A stretch of 64,000 nt of DNA. Origin: Salinarimonas sp. GTDB lineage: Bacteria > Pseudomonadota > Alphaproteobacteria > Rhizobiales > Beijerinckiaceae. The position numbers and the translations under genes are program-made. Under the pieces are notes generated by a model. That model ran no database searches and was not told the DNA's origin. It saw nothing but the letters and a program-made list of their open reading frames with translations. The stretch lies in NCBI RefSeq assembly GCF_040111675.1, contig NZ_CP157794.1:3059501-3123500 (forward strand), given 5' to 3'. Shown here one piece after another: positions 18,586 through 28,714 of the stretch (positions are counted from its first letter, which is position 1; each line of letters opens with the position of its first letter).

Positions 18586-20457
18586 TCACCCCTCCTCCAT
18601 CGCCTCCAATTCCGAGATCAGCCCCTCGATCACCGACAGCCCCACCTTCCAGAAATCCGGCTCCGAGGCGTCGAGCCCGAAGGGGGCGAGGAGCTCGGAA
18701 TGGTGCTTGGTGCCGCCGGCGGCGAGCATCTCGAAATAGCGCTCGACGAAGCCCTCCTCGGCGTTGCGATAGACGCCGTAGAGGGAGTTCACCAGGCAGT
18801 CGCCGAAGGCGTAGGCGTAGACGTAGAAGGGCGAGTGGATGAAGTGGGGGATGTAGGTCCAGAAGGTCTCGTAGGGCTCGGAGATGCGGATCGCCGGCCC
18901 GAGCGATTCGGCCTGCACCGACATCCAGGCGGCGTTGAGGTCCTCGCTCGTCAATTCGCCCTCGCGTCGCGCGAGGTGGACCTTGCGCTCGAAGGAATAG
19001 AACGCGATCTGGCGCACCACCGTGTTGATCATGTCCTCGACCTTGGCGGCGAGCATGGCCTTGCGCTGGGCGGGCTCGCGCGTCTGGTCGAGCAGGCGGC
19101 GGAAGGTGAGCATCTCGCCGAAGACGCTCGCCGTCTCGGCGAGGGTGAGCGGGGTCGGCGCCATCAGCGCGCCCTGGGGGGCGGCGAGCACCTGGTGGAC
19201 GCCGTGGCCGAGCTCGTGGGCCAGCGTCATCACGTCCCGCGGCTTGCCCTGGTAGTTGAGCAGGATGTAGGGGTGCGCCGAGGGCACGGTGGGATGCGCG
19301 AAGGCGCCCGGCGCCTTGCCCGCGCGGGTCGGCGCGTCGATCCAGCGCTCGTCGAAGAAGCGCCGCGCGATGTCCGCCATCTTCGGCGAGAAGCCGGCAT
19401 AGGCGTCGAGCACGGTCGTGCGGGCGTCCTCCCAGCGAATGGTGCGCTGCTCGACCTTCGGCAGGGGCGCGTTGCGGTCCCAGAACTCGAGCGTCTTCCT
19501 GCCGAACCACTTCGCCTTGAGCGTGTAGTAGCGGTGCGACAGAAGCGGATAGGCCTCGCGCACGGCCGAGACCATGGCCTCCACCACCTCGCGCTCGACC
19601 CGGTTCGCCAGATGGCGCGAATCGGCGACGTCCCCGAAGCCGCGCCAGCGGTCCGAGATCTCCTTGTCCTTGGCGAGCGTGTTGGTGATCAGCGTGAAGG
19701 TGCGCAGGTTCTCGCGGAAGGTCTCCGAGAGCGCCATCGCCGCGTCGCGGCGCACGGTCTCGTCCGGGTCCTGGAGCTTGTTGAGCGTCGGCTCGATGGC
19801 GAGCTCCTCGCCGCGCACGGTGAAGCGCAGGGAGGCGATCGTCTCGTCGAACAGCCGGTTCCAGGCGGCGCGCCCGGTGGTCGCCTTCTCGTGGAAGAGC
19901 TCCTCGATCCGGTCCTCGAGCTGGAAGGGCTTGTCCTTGCGCAGGTCCTCGATCCAGGGCCGGTAGCGCGACAGCGGCGCCTGCGCGACCAGCGCGTCGA
20001 CCCGGGCGTCGTCGAGGCGGTTGAGCTCGAGGGTGAAGAACAGGAGCCGCGAGGTGGCGTCGGTGAGGCGCTCCTGCGTGTCGCCGTAGAACTTGGCCCG
20101 CTTCGGGTCGGTGGTGTCCCCGGAATAGACGAGCCCGGCATAGGACATCAGCCGCCCGATCAGGTCCTCGATCGCCTCGTAGCGCACGATGACGTCGTGG
20201 AGCGCCTGCGCGGCGCCCTCCCCCGCCGCGATCTCGGCGAGCTTGCCGCGATAGGCTTCGGCGAAGGCGGCGCACTCTCCTTGCGCCTTCGCGAGGTCGG
20301 CGGAGACCTCGGGCGCGTCCATGCCGGGATAGAGATCGGCGAGGTTCCATTCGGGCAGCCGCCCGAGATCGGCCGCCTGCCCGGCGGAGGCGCCCTTCGC
20401 GCCGCCTTTCGTGGCGCGGAGGATGGCGACGGACAGGGCGGAGGAAGCGCTTCTCAT
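18586..20457 (-). CDS. M3-family oligoendopeptidase (PepF type)
   Basis: This 623-residue cytoplasmic zinc metallopeptidase degrades short peptides. The zinc motif HELGH is at about residues 414-418 (MTLAHELGHGVHQ), with the third ligand region LAETASVFGEM downstream. The N-terminal PepF domain (LPEWNLADLYPGMDAPEVSA) is typical of the PepF/M3B family of 600-620 residues. ATG 20457 is chosen because AAGGA lies 9 bases upstream; a longer open frame upstream is not conserved. The gene is divergent from the NtrC-type regulator with 198 bases between them. Confidence 0.93.
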   Translation of the reverse strand: MRSASSALSVAILRATKGGAKGASAGQAADLGRLPEWNLADLYPGMDAPEVSADLAKAQGECAAFAEAYRGKLAEIAAGEGAAQALHDVIVRYEAIEDLIGRLMSYAGLVYSGDTTDPKRAKFYGDTQERLTDATSRLLFFTLELNRLDDARVDALVAQAPLSRYRPWIEDLRKDKPFQLEDRIEELFHEKATTGRAAWNRLFDETIASLRFTVRGEELAIEPTLNKLQDPDETVRRDAAMALSETFRENLRTFTLITNTLAKDKEISDRWRGFGDVADSRHLANRVEREVVEAMVSAVREAYPLLSHRYYTLKAKWFGRKTLEFWDRNAPLPKVEQRTIRWEDARTTVLDAYAGFSPKMADIARRFFDERWIDAPTRAGKAPGAFAHPTVPSAHPYILLNYQGKPRDVMTLAHELGHGVHQVLAAPQGALMAPTPLTLAETASVFGEMLTFRRLLDQTREPAQRKAMLAAKVEDMINTVVRQIAFYSFERKVHLARREGELTSEDLNAAWMSVQAESLGPAIRISEPYETFWTYIPHFIHSPFYVYAYAFGDCLVNSLYGVYRNAEEGFVERYFEMLAAGGTKHHSELLAPFGLDASEPDFWKVGLSVIEGLISELEAMEEG

Positions 20458-20655
20458 ACGATGTCTATCCTTCATGGGGGCACGATCGAAACGGGACGGC
20501 CATTTTGGCCGCGCGGACGAAACGCGCAACCGGGCGGCGCGCCGCATGGGCCGCGGGCCTCGTCCACAGCCGCGTCGTCCCCCGTTAACACCCCGTTCAC
20601 CGGATCCGTCCAGTCTGACCCGAAACGACACATCCCCCGCACGCCGGATGCCAGA

Positions 20656-22122
<1,467 letters not shown>

Positions 22123-22235
22123 GGCGCGTCCCGAAGCGGTGCATCTTGCGGCGCGGGCGCAACACGGGCGAGGAAAATGCTCCCGCCCGCCCCGTGGCGA
22201 TTGAGAACAAATGTTAACAAGGGCAAGCTCCTCCC

Positions 22236-24035
22236 ATGACGTCGCAGCCCATCCCGCTCGCCCGCCTCCGCCGCGCCGCTCACGCCTGCGCGCTGCTCGC
22301 GCTCGTGGCCGGTGCGCCCGCCCTCGCCGCGTCGCCCGTCGACGGGGCGGAGCGCCTCGCCGCGCTCGACGCCGCCGCGCCGCCGGCGATGGCGAGCGAG
22401 GCCGAGCTCGGCCTGCGCCCGGCGGCGGTCGTCCCCGCGCCCGCGCCGGACGGCGAGCGGATCTCTCCGCTCGACGCGATGCCGGAATACCGGCGGTACG
22501 TGCCGGAGACGGGCTCGATTCCCGAGATCCCCCTACCGCGCACGATCGGCGCGGAGGCGCTCGTCGGCCCGATGCTGGCGGGCCGTCTCGCCGGGCTCGC
22601 CGCCGACGATCTCGCCCTGCGCCACGGCGCGGAGGATCTCGCGGCCTTCCAGGCCTTCTACGCCGCGCGGGAGAACGCGCCGCTCTGGCTCGACCTCTCC
22701 AACGGCGCGGTCGCCTGGACGGACGCCGCCCGCGCGCTCGTCGCGATCCTGCGGGACGCGGCCGCGGAGGGCCTCGATCCCGCCGCCTATCCCGTGCCCG
22801 CCCTGCCGGCCGGCCCCGAGATCGACGCAGCCGCCGTGGCGCAGGCCGAGATCGGCCTCTCCGCGGCGCTCGTGCGCTACGCCCAGCACGCCCGCGGCGG
22901 GCGCCTCCAGCCCTCCCGCCTGCACGCGCTGATCACGCCGACCCTCGACGTCCCCGCCGCCGACGCCGTGCTCGCCACCCTCGCGACGGCCGACGATCCG
23001 GCAGCCCGGCTCGCCGGCTACCAGCCGCGTCACGCGGGCTACGCGGATCTGCGCGACGCGCTCGCGGCGCTGCGCGCGGCGGGCCAGACGCCGGAGCCGA
23101 TGGTGCGCGTGCCTCCGGGCCGCGTGCTGAAGGTCGGCATGCGCGACGAGCGCGTGCCGCTGCTGCGCGCCCGCTTCGGCATGGAGCCGCCCGAGGCCGA
23201 CGACGCGCGGGTCTACGACGTCGCCCTCGCCGGGGCGGTGGAGGACTTCCAGCGCGAGCACGGCCTCGCGGTGGACGGCATCGTCGGCAACCAGACCATC
23301 GCGGCGCTCGCCTCCGTCGATCCGGCGCGGCGCGAGGGCGACCTGATCGCCAACATGGAGCGCTGGCGCTGGCTCCCGCAGGAGCTCGGCGCGCGCGCCG
23401 TGTTCGTCAACGTCCCCGCCTACCGGATGGAGCTCCTCGACGACGGCGAGACCGTGCACGAGGCGCGCGTCATCGTCGGCAAGCCCGGGCAGGAGACGCC
23501 GATCTTCTCCGACGTGATGGAATACGTCGTCGTCTCGCCGACATGGACGGTGCCGCCGACCATCATGCGCAAGGAGTTCCTGCCGGGCCTGCGCGCCGAC
23601 CCGAACTACGCCGCCGCCCGCGGCTTCGACGTGATCCAGAACGGCGGCAACATCACGGTTCGCCAGCCGCCGGGCCCGCGCAACGCGCTGGGGCACATCA
23701 AGTTCATGTTCCCCAACGGTCACCACGTCTACCTGCACGACACGCCGAGCCGCGGGTTGTTCAACACGCTGCGCCGCGCCTATTCCTACGGTTGCGTGCG
23801 CGTGGAGGACCCCTTCGAGCTCGCCGACTTCCTGCTCGCGGAGCAGGGCTGGCCGGAGGCGCGGTTGCGCGCCCTGATCGGCCCGCGCGAGCGCTACGTG
23901 CATCTCGACGAGCCGGTGCCGGTGCACCTCGCCTATTTCACGCTCGAGGCCGACGAGACCGGCCGGATCGTGCCGCACGAGGACATCTACGGCTTCGACA
24001 CGCTCACCAGGGAGGCGCTCGGGCTCGATCCGTGA
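22236..24035 (+). CDS. L,D-transpeptidase (YkuD domain) with peptidoglycan-binding domain
   Basis: This 599-residue exported protein builds or remodels 3-3 cross-links in peptidoglycan or attaches proteins to it. It has an N-terminal signal region (RAAHACALLALVAGAPALAAS), a long N-terminal domain of the YcbB/LdtD type, a PG-binding type 1 domain at about residues 290-367 (MRDERVPLLRARFG...), and the YkuD catalytic domain ending in the motif SYGCVRVEDP with Cys520. The catalytic His lies upstream in the GHHVYLHDTPS segment. It is 63 residues shorter than, but otherwise organised like, alphaproteobacterial YcbB homologues. A DUF882 envelope gene follows on the same strand. Confidence 0.92.
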   Translation: MTSQPIPLARLRRAAHACALLALVAGAPALAASPVDGAERLAALDAAAPPAMASEAELGLRPAAVVPAPAPDGERISPLDAMPEYRRYVPETGSIPEIPLPRTIGAEALVGPMLAGRLAGLAADDLALRHGAEDLAAFQAFYAARENAPLWLDLSNGAVAWTDAARALVAILRDAAAEGLDPAAYPVPALPAGPEIDAAAVAQAEIGLSAALVRYAQHARGGRLQPSRLHALITPTLDVPAADAVLATLATADDPAARLAGYQPRHAGYADLRDALAALRAAGQTPEPMVRVPPGRVLKVGMRDERVPLLRARFGMEPPEADDARVYDVALAGAVEDFQREHGLAVDGIVGNQTIAALASVDPARREGDLIANMERWRWLPQELGARAVFVNVPAYRMELLDDGETVHEARVIVGKPGQETPIFSDVMEYVVVSPTWTVPPTIMRKEFLPGLRADPNYAAARGFDVIQNGGNITVRQPPGPRNALGHIKFMFPNGHHVYLHDTPSRGLFNTLRRAYSYGCVRVEDPFELADFLLAEQGWPEARLRALIGPRERYVHLDEPVPVHLAYFTLEADETGRIVPHEDIYGFDTLTREALGLDP

Positions 24036-24284
24036 CCGGCGATGTGGCCGTGAGGACACGGGCGTGGTGGAAAGAGGGCGGCGCCACCACTCTGCCGCAT
24101 CGCCGCCGCAATCCACGCCTAGCCGGCGTACTGGCTTTCCCGGACCGGGCCACCTCGCTGGCTTGGTTCACGAGCCGTTAACGGCTTTGCTCGAAACATC
24201 TGGACGACGCGCCCCCGCCCGACGCATCTCCCGACAGCCACACGCGGTTTCCCCGAGCCGCCGAACCAGAGAGACGAGACGCTC
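24036..24284 (+). promoter_or_regulatory. Intergenic region with a perfect 14-base palindrome
   Basis: Between the L,D-transpeptidase and DUF882 genes, AGCCGTTAACGGCT (24173-24186) is a perfect palindrome followed by TTGC. It could be a weak terminator stem for the upstream gene or an operator for the downstream gene, whose start is about 100 bases away. No gene is seen. Confidence 0.35.
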
Positions 24285-26099
24285 TTGACCGTTCAGCGCC
24301 CCATCCGGCTCCGCAAGCGCCTGTCCAAGGGCCTTTTTCAGGGTCTCGCCTGCGCGCTCGTCGCCCTCGGCACGCTCGTCGCGGGCACCCAGGGAACCCA
24401 GGACGCCATCGCCAACGGCGACACCCGCACCCTTTCCGTCCGGCAGATGCATACCGGCGAGCGGCTGACGGTCACCTTCCGCCGCAACGGGCGCTACGAC
24501 CGGGACGCGTTGAAGCAGCTCAACTGGATCATGCGCGACTGGCGGCGCGACGAGGCGCGCGAGATGGATCCGCGCCTCTACGACACGCTGTGGGAGGTGC
24601 ACCGCTCGGCGCGCTCCAGCCAGCCGCTGCACGTGGTCTCCGCCTATCGCTCGCCGCGCACCAACGAGATGCTGCGCCAGCGCTCCCGCGGCGTGGCGCG
24701 CTCGAGCCAGCACATCGAGGGCAAGGCGACCGACTTCTACCTGCCCGACGTCTCGGCCTCCCGCCTGCGCGAGATCGGCATGCGCCTGCAGCGCGGCGGC
24801 GTGGGCTTTTACCCGCGCGCCAACACGCCCTTCGTCCACATCGACGTCGGCTCCGTGCGGCACTGGCCGCGCATGACGCGCTCGCAGCTCTCGAACCTGT
24901 TCCCGGACGGGAAGACGGTGCACCTGCCCTCCGACAACCGTCCGCTCGCCCGCTACGACCAGGCCCGTCGCGAGATCCTCGCGGCGGGCGGCGTCGTCGC
25001 CGGCGAGGCGGGTCGGCAGGTCGCCGGGCTCCGCACCGGCGGCACGCGCAGCCTGTGGAGCGCGCTGTTCGGCGACGACGAGGGCGAGGCGAACGCCGAC
25101 GAGGCCTACGCCGCGCTTCCGACCAACGTCTCCGAGATCGACCAGCGCTATGCGCTGCTCCATCAGCCGAGCGCTCCCGCCCCCGCTCCGGTCGCGCAGC
25201 CCGAGCCGGCGCCGCGGGCCGTCGCCGCCGCACCGGCGCCCACGTCGGCGCCCGCGGCCGCTCCGACGCCGCCCGTCGCCATCGCCGCCGCCACGCCCGC
25301 GCCGCTGCCGCCGGCACGCCCGGCCGACGCGCCCGCGCCGTCGCAGGGCGAGCGCAGCGCCATCGCCGCCCTCGCCGAGGCTGCCGCGGAGACGGCGACC
25401 GAGGCCTCGTTCACGCCCGCGAGCGAGCAGACGACCGTCGTCGCCGCCCTCCCCGCTCCGCGACCGGCCGAGTTCGGCGGCGCCGGGACCGTGGCGCAGC
25501 TGCCGGCGCGCGAGGACGGTCCGCGCCTCGTCTGGACCGCCGGCCCCGACGGCCGCCCGGTCGGCGGCGAGACGGCGCCGGCCGAGGCCGCGCCCGTGCA
25601 GGTCGCGCTCGCCCCGGTTCCGCCGCCGCGCTTCGACCGCGCGCCCTCCGTCGTCGCCGCCGCTGCGGTTCCGCCCGCTTCGGCGCAGGCGCCGGCCGTC
25701 GCCGCCGCCTTCGCGCCGACGCCCCCGGTCCGCACCGCGTCCGCCGAGGCGCCCTTCGCCGCCGTCGCCAGCGCGCTCGGCCTGCGCAACGGCGCGCCGC
25801 CGACGCCGGCCACCACGGCGAGCGCCGAGCGGCGCCAGCGCAGCGCCGCCCCCGCCCTGCCGGAGACCGAGCGCGACGCGCTGCGCGCCCTCTTCGCCGC
25901 GCGCAGCCTCGCCCCCGTGGCGGCCCCGGCCCCGGCCGTGCGCGTCGCGTCGGCGAGCGTGCGGGCGGGTGGGCCGACAGGCCTCGTCGCCATCCCCGCC
26001 GCGGGCGTCGCGCTGGGCTTCAGCCGCGACGGCGCCGCTCTCCCCGCCAACGGCTTCCGCGCCGGCCCGGCCGTGCGTCGCCTCGCGACGGTCGACTGA
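24285..26099 (+). CDS. DUF882 (peptidase M15-like) envelope protein with long Ala/Pro-rich tail
   Basis: This 604-residue protein starts at TTG 24285. A basic N-terminus and hydrophobic segment (SKGLFQGLACALVALGTLVA) act as signal or anchor. The DUF882/M15_2 domain spans about residues 45-215, with zinc-site residues His143 and Asp150 in SSQHIEGKATDFYLP and His185 in FVHIDVG, the arrangement of LAS peptidases that cut peptidoglycan peptides. From about residue 290 to the end the sequence is low-complexity Ala/Pro/Val and probably disordered, possibly spanning the cell wall. This tail is much longer than the family core (about 180-200 residues). It may work with the L,D-transpeptidase encoded upstream. 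Confidence 0.82.
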   Translation: MTVQRPIRLRKRLSKGLFQGLACALVALGTLVAGTQGTQDAIANGDTRTLSVRQMHTGERLTVTFRRNGRYDRDALKQLNWIMRDWRRDEAREMDPRLYDTLWEVHRSARSSQPLHVVSAYRSPRTNEMLRQRSRGVARSSQHIEGKATDFYLPDVSASRLREIGMRLQRGGVGFYPRANTPFVHIDVGSVRHWPRMTRSQLSNLFPDGKTVHLPSDNRPLARYDQARREILAAGGVVAGEAGRQVAGLRTGGTRSLWSALFGDDEGEANADEAYAALPTNVSEIDQRYALLHQPSAPAPAPVAQPEPAPRAVAAAPAPTSAPAAAPTPPVAIAAATPAPLPPARPADAPAPSQGERSAIAALAEAAAETATEASFTPASEQTTVVAALPAPRPAEFGGAGTVAQLPAREDGPRLVWTAGPDGRPVGGETAPAEAAPVQVALAPVPPPRFDRAPSVVAAAAVPPASAQAPAVAAAFAPTPPVRTASAEAPFAAVASALGLRNGAPPTPATTASAERRQRSAAPALPETERDALRALFAARSLAPVAAPAPAVRVASASVRAGGPTGLVAIPAAGVALGFSRDGAALPANGFRAGPAVRRLATVD

Positions 26100-26226
26100 G
26101 ATCCACCACCGAGGTCCACGCATCGCGCAGGCCATCGGCCGGCGCGAGCCCCCGCGCGACCACGACTCGGCTCCGCGATTCTTCACAACTTGCGATGCGG
26201 TGAATGTCCGCTAAGTTGAATAAGCG

Positions 26227-27195
26227 TTGCTTAATCTCGAGATCGGCCGGCTCGCCGGCGCGCTCGACGTGTTCAAGACCAACGCCATCGAGATGGAGCG
26301 CCTGCGCGCGGCGCAGGAGGCCGAGCGCGCCGACGCCGACGCGCGCCGCCGCGCGAGCCTCGACGAGATCGCCGGGACGCTGGAGGAGGCCGTCGACCGC
26401 GCCGCGGCGGCCCTGGCGGAGGCCGCCCAGCAATCCGAGAGCGCGAGCGGGGCGCTCGCCTCCTCGGTGGAGGTCACCGCCGCCCGCTCCGCCTCGGCGG
26501 CGGAGGGCACCGAGGAGAGCCGCGCCGTCATGGCGAGCGTCGCCGCCGCCACCGAGGAGCTCGCCGCCTCGCTCGCCGAGGTCACGGGCCAAGTGCGGCG
26601 CGCCGCGGCGGTCTCCTCGGAGGCCTCGCGCACGGCGGAGCGCACGGGCGAGACCGTCTCCGAGCTCAGCCAGGCGGCGACGCGCATCGAGGGCGTGACG
26701 CGCCTCATCGCCGAGATCGCGGAGCAGACGAACCTGCTCGCGCTCAACGCCACCATCGAGGCCGCCCGCGCCGGCGCCGCCGGCAAGGGCTTCGCGGTGG
26801 TGGCGGCGGAGGTGAAGTCCCTCGCCGACCAGACGGCCAAGGCCACCGAGGAAATCTCGGCCCAGATCGCCGCCATCCAGGAGACGACGTCCCGCGCCGT
26901 CGGCGCGGTCGGCGAGATCGGCGTGGTGGTGCGCGAGATCGACACGATCTCCGCGGCCATCGCAGCCGCCGTCGACCAGCAGGCCGGCGCCACCGGCGAG
27001 ATCGCCCACAAGGTCGCCTCCGCCGCCTCCGGCACCGACGCCGTCGCCGAGAACGTCGCCGCCATGTCCGCCGCGGCGGGCGAGGCGGGCGGCGCGGCGG
27101 TGGAGGCCCGCGAGGCCGCGAGCCGCATGCGCGCCCAGGCCGACGCCCTCGCCGCCCGGGTCGGCGATTTCGTCCGCCGCCTGCGCGCGGCCTGA
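26227..27195 (+). pseudogene. 5'-truncated methyl-accepting chemotaxis protein (HAMP end plus signalling domain)
   Basis: The open frame begins at TTG 26227 and encodes about 322 residues. The first 25 ([20 protein letters not shown]) match the last helix of a HAMP domain. A complete cytoplasmic signalling domain follows, including the hairpin tip [20 protein letters not shown]. Periplasmic and membrane parts are missing, and in-frame stop codons lie immediately upstream (TAA twice within 26210-26225). It is either a remnant of a deleted transducer gene or a soluble receptor that uses TTG. There is no clear ribosome-binding site, which favours a remnant. The rest of the frame has no internal damage, so the truncation may be recent. 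Confidence 0.65.
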
Positions 27196-27292
27196 GGGCG
27201 GGGAAGGGGCGCCCCCCGCGCGCCCTCTTCCGTCGCTCCCCCGGCGGCGTCCATCATGGCCTCTCGCGAATCCCACCCGAGAGGCCACACCC

Positions 27293-27715
27293 ATGTCCAG
27301 CGCCCTGCCCCCGCTCCTCCCCCTCGTCTCCGACGCGGACGCCGCGCCCGCGGCGCGCGCGGTGTTCGACGACATCCGCGCCACCCGCAAGTCCGATTTC
27401 GTCAACAATTTCTGGCGGGCGCTGGCGCACGATCCCGAGCTGCTGCGGCGGACCTGGGAGGGGGTGAAGGCGGTGATGGCGCCCGGCGCCCTCGACCCGC
27501 TGACGAAGGAGCTGATCTACCTCGCCGTCTCCGCCACCAACGGGTGCGAATACTGCACCTACAGCCACACCGCCGCCGCCCGCGCCAAGGGCGCCGACGA
27601 CGCCATGATCCTCGAGGCGCTCGCCGTCGCCGCCAAGGCCAACGAGACCAACCGTCTCGCCAACGGGCTGAGGGTGCCGGTGGACGAGGCGTTCCTGCCC
27701 CCTCCTTCCCTGTAG
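27293..27715 (+). CDS. Carboxymuconolactone decarboxylase family protein (AhpD-like)
   Basis: This 140-residue protein has the AhpD/CMD fold. The redox motif CEYCTYSH supplies Cys85, Cys88 and His92, which fits a peroxidase-type AhpD-like protein rather than a true decarboxylase. The N-terminus MSSALPPLLPLVSDADAAPA is typical of the uncharacterised peroxidase-related group. It starts 98 bases after the chemotaxis remnant. The last residues (PPPSL) and the TAG stop are encoded by the left arm of a palindromic repeat element, so the native C-terminus may have been replaced. Confidence 0.85.
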   Translation: MSSALPPLLPLVSDADAAPAARAVFDDIRATRKSDFVNNFWRALAHDPELLRRTWEGVKAVMAPGALDPLTKELIYLAVSATNGCEYCTYSHTAAARAKGADDAMILEALAVAAKANETNRLANGLRVPVDEAFLPPPSL

Positions 27716-27902
27716 GGGAAGGTGGCGCCGCGCGAAGCGCGGTGACGGATGGGGCGCGCCGCAGGCGCGTTCCGCGGAGCGGAAGCCCGGCGGCGTCCGC
27801 TCCTGCCGGTGCGCTTCGGCTTCGCCGAACGCGTCGCTGCCGCGCCGCGCCCCATCCGTCTCGTCGCCTGCGGCGCCGATCCACCTTCCCCTACAGGGAA
27901 GG
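27704..27902. repeat. Long inverted repeat element (about 200 bp)
   Basis: TTCCCTGTAGGGGAAGGTGG (27706-27725) recurs as its exact reverse complement at 27881-27900. Inner segments around GACGGATGGGGCGCG and CGCGCCCCATCCGTC also pair. Each end is itself palindromic. The whole could fold into one long stem. It carries no gene, overlaps the 3' end of the AhpD-like gene and reaches almost to the stop of the next, convergent gene. It resembles a non-autonomous palindromic element (MITE or BIME type). Confidence 0.8.
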
Positions 27903-27909
27903 ACGCCCC

Positions 27910-28257
27910 CTACCCCGCCCGCGCGGCGCGGCGACGCCGGCGCTCCGCGTCGTCGGCGAGCGCCTGGACGGCGATGGCGCGGATGTCGAGGGGCCGGCCG
28001 TCGCCATAGACCCCGCCGCCGGGCCGCGGCGGCGGCGCCACGGCCGAGCCCGCCCGCTCGGCCCAGTAGCGCTCCCACGCCCGCTCGGCCCGCACGGCCC
28101 GCCCCACCACATGGCGCATGCTGGATAGCCGCCGCGCCCTGACGCGCGAGGGCCGATACCACGCGAGGAGCCACGGCAGCGGGGCGAGGAGGACGACGAG
28201 GACCGCGATGGTGGTGAGGGTGGCGGCGAGGTCGAGGGCGGCGAGGAGGGTGGGCAT
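27910..28257 (-). CDS. Small membrane protein, 115 residues
   Basis: The product starts at ATG 28257 (preceded by GGGAG). It has one strong N-terminal transmembrane helix (LLAALDLAATLTTIAVLVVL, about residues 4-31) and then a basic, Arg-rich cytoplasmic tail with an AERAWERYWAERAG helix. Longer frames upstream lack support. The family is not recognised. It ends just inside the palindromic element and is divergent from the XRE regulator gene. Confidence 0.5.
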   Translation of the reverse strand: MPTLLAALDLAATLTTIAVLVVLLAPLPWLLAWYRPSRVRARRLSSMRHVVGRAVRAERAWERYWAERAGSAVAPPPRPGGGVYGDGRPLDIRAIAVQALADDAERRRRRAARAG

Positions 28258-28384
28258 GGGGGGCTCCCGGGTCGGCGGGCGACGGACATTCGCCCTGAAA
28301 GCTCCAATCCGCCCCTTCTTACAGCTTTCCGTCTCTTCCGCCAAGCCCGGTCGTTGCGCAGCTTCGCCCCCGGAGGGCAATGCG

Positions 28385-28714
28385 TTGCGACTCAAGCAGA
28401 TCTTCGGCGCGAACGTGCGCGCGGTGCGCAAGGCGCGCGGCTGGTCGCAAGCCCAGCTCGGCGAGCGCGTCGGCCTGTCCGCCAACGGGGTCAGCAAGAT
28501 CGAGCGCGGCAAGACCGCCCCCTCCTTCAACCGAGCCGAACGCATCGCCGCCGCCTTCGACCTCGAGCCCACGATGCTCTTCAGCCCGACGCCTCCGGTG
28601 ACGCCGGCGGGGGAGCGGGCACGTCGTCTGGAGAGAATGATATCTCGGGTGTCTCGCGTGGAAGATGAGAAGCTGGCGGAGGTGGAGCGGGCTGTGATGA
28701 TTGTGGTGGGGTGA
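28385..28714 (+). CDS. XRE-family helix-turn-helix regulator
   Basis: This 109-residue protein starts at TTG 28385 with GGAGG upstream. The HTH of the Cro/C1 type is complete: LKQIFGANVRAVRKARGWSQ, then AQLGERVGLSANGVSKIERG (residues 22-41). A short helical tail follows. It is located beside the SIR2-HerA operon and convergent with it; its last 134 bases overlap the 3' end of the herA-like gene on the opposite strand. It could regulate the defence operon, for example through the inverted repeat at 31704-31731, but this is inference. Confidence 0.8.
   Translation: MRLKQIFGANVRAVRKARGWSQAQLGERVGLSANGVSKIERGKTAPSFNRAERIAAAFDLEPTMLFSPTPPVTPAGERARRLERMISRVSRVEDEKLAEVERAVMIVVG

Noticed and set aside
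27293..27715. True gamma-carboxymuconolactone decarboxylase of aromatic breakdown
   Set aside because: The CxxC-x3-H redox motif and lack of aromatic-pathway neighbours fit an AhpD-like peroxidase-related protein better.
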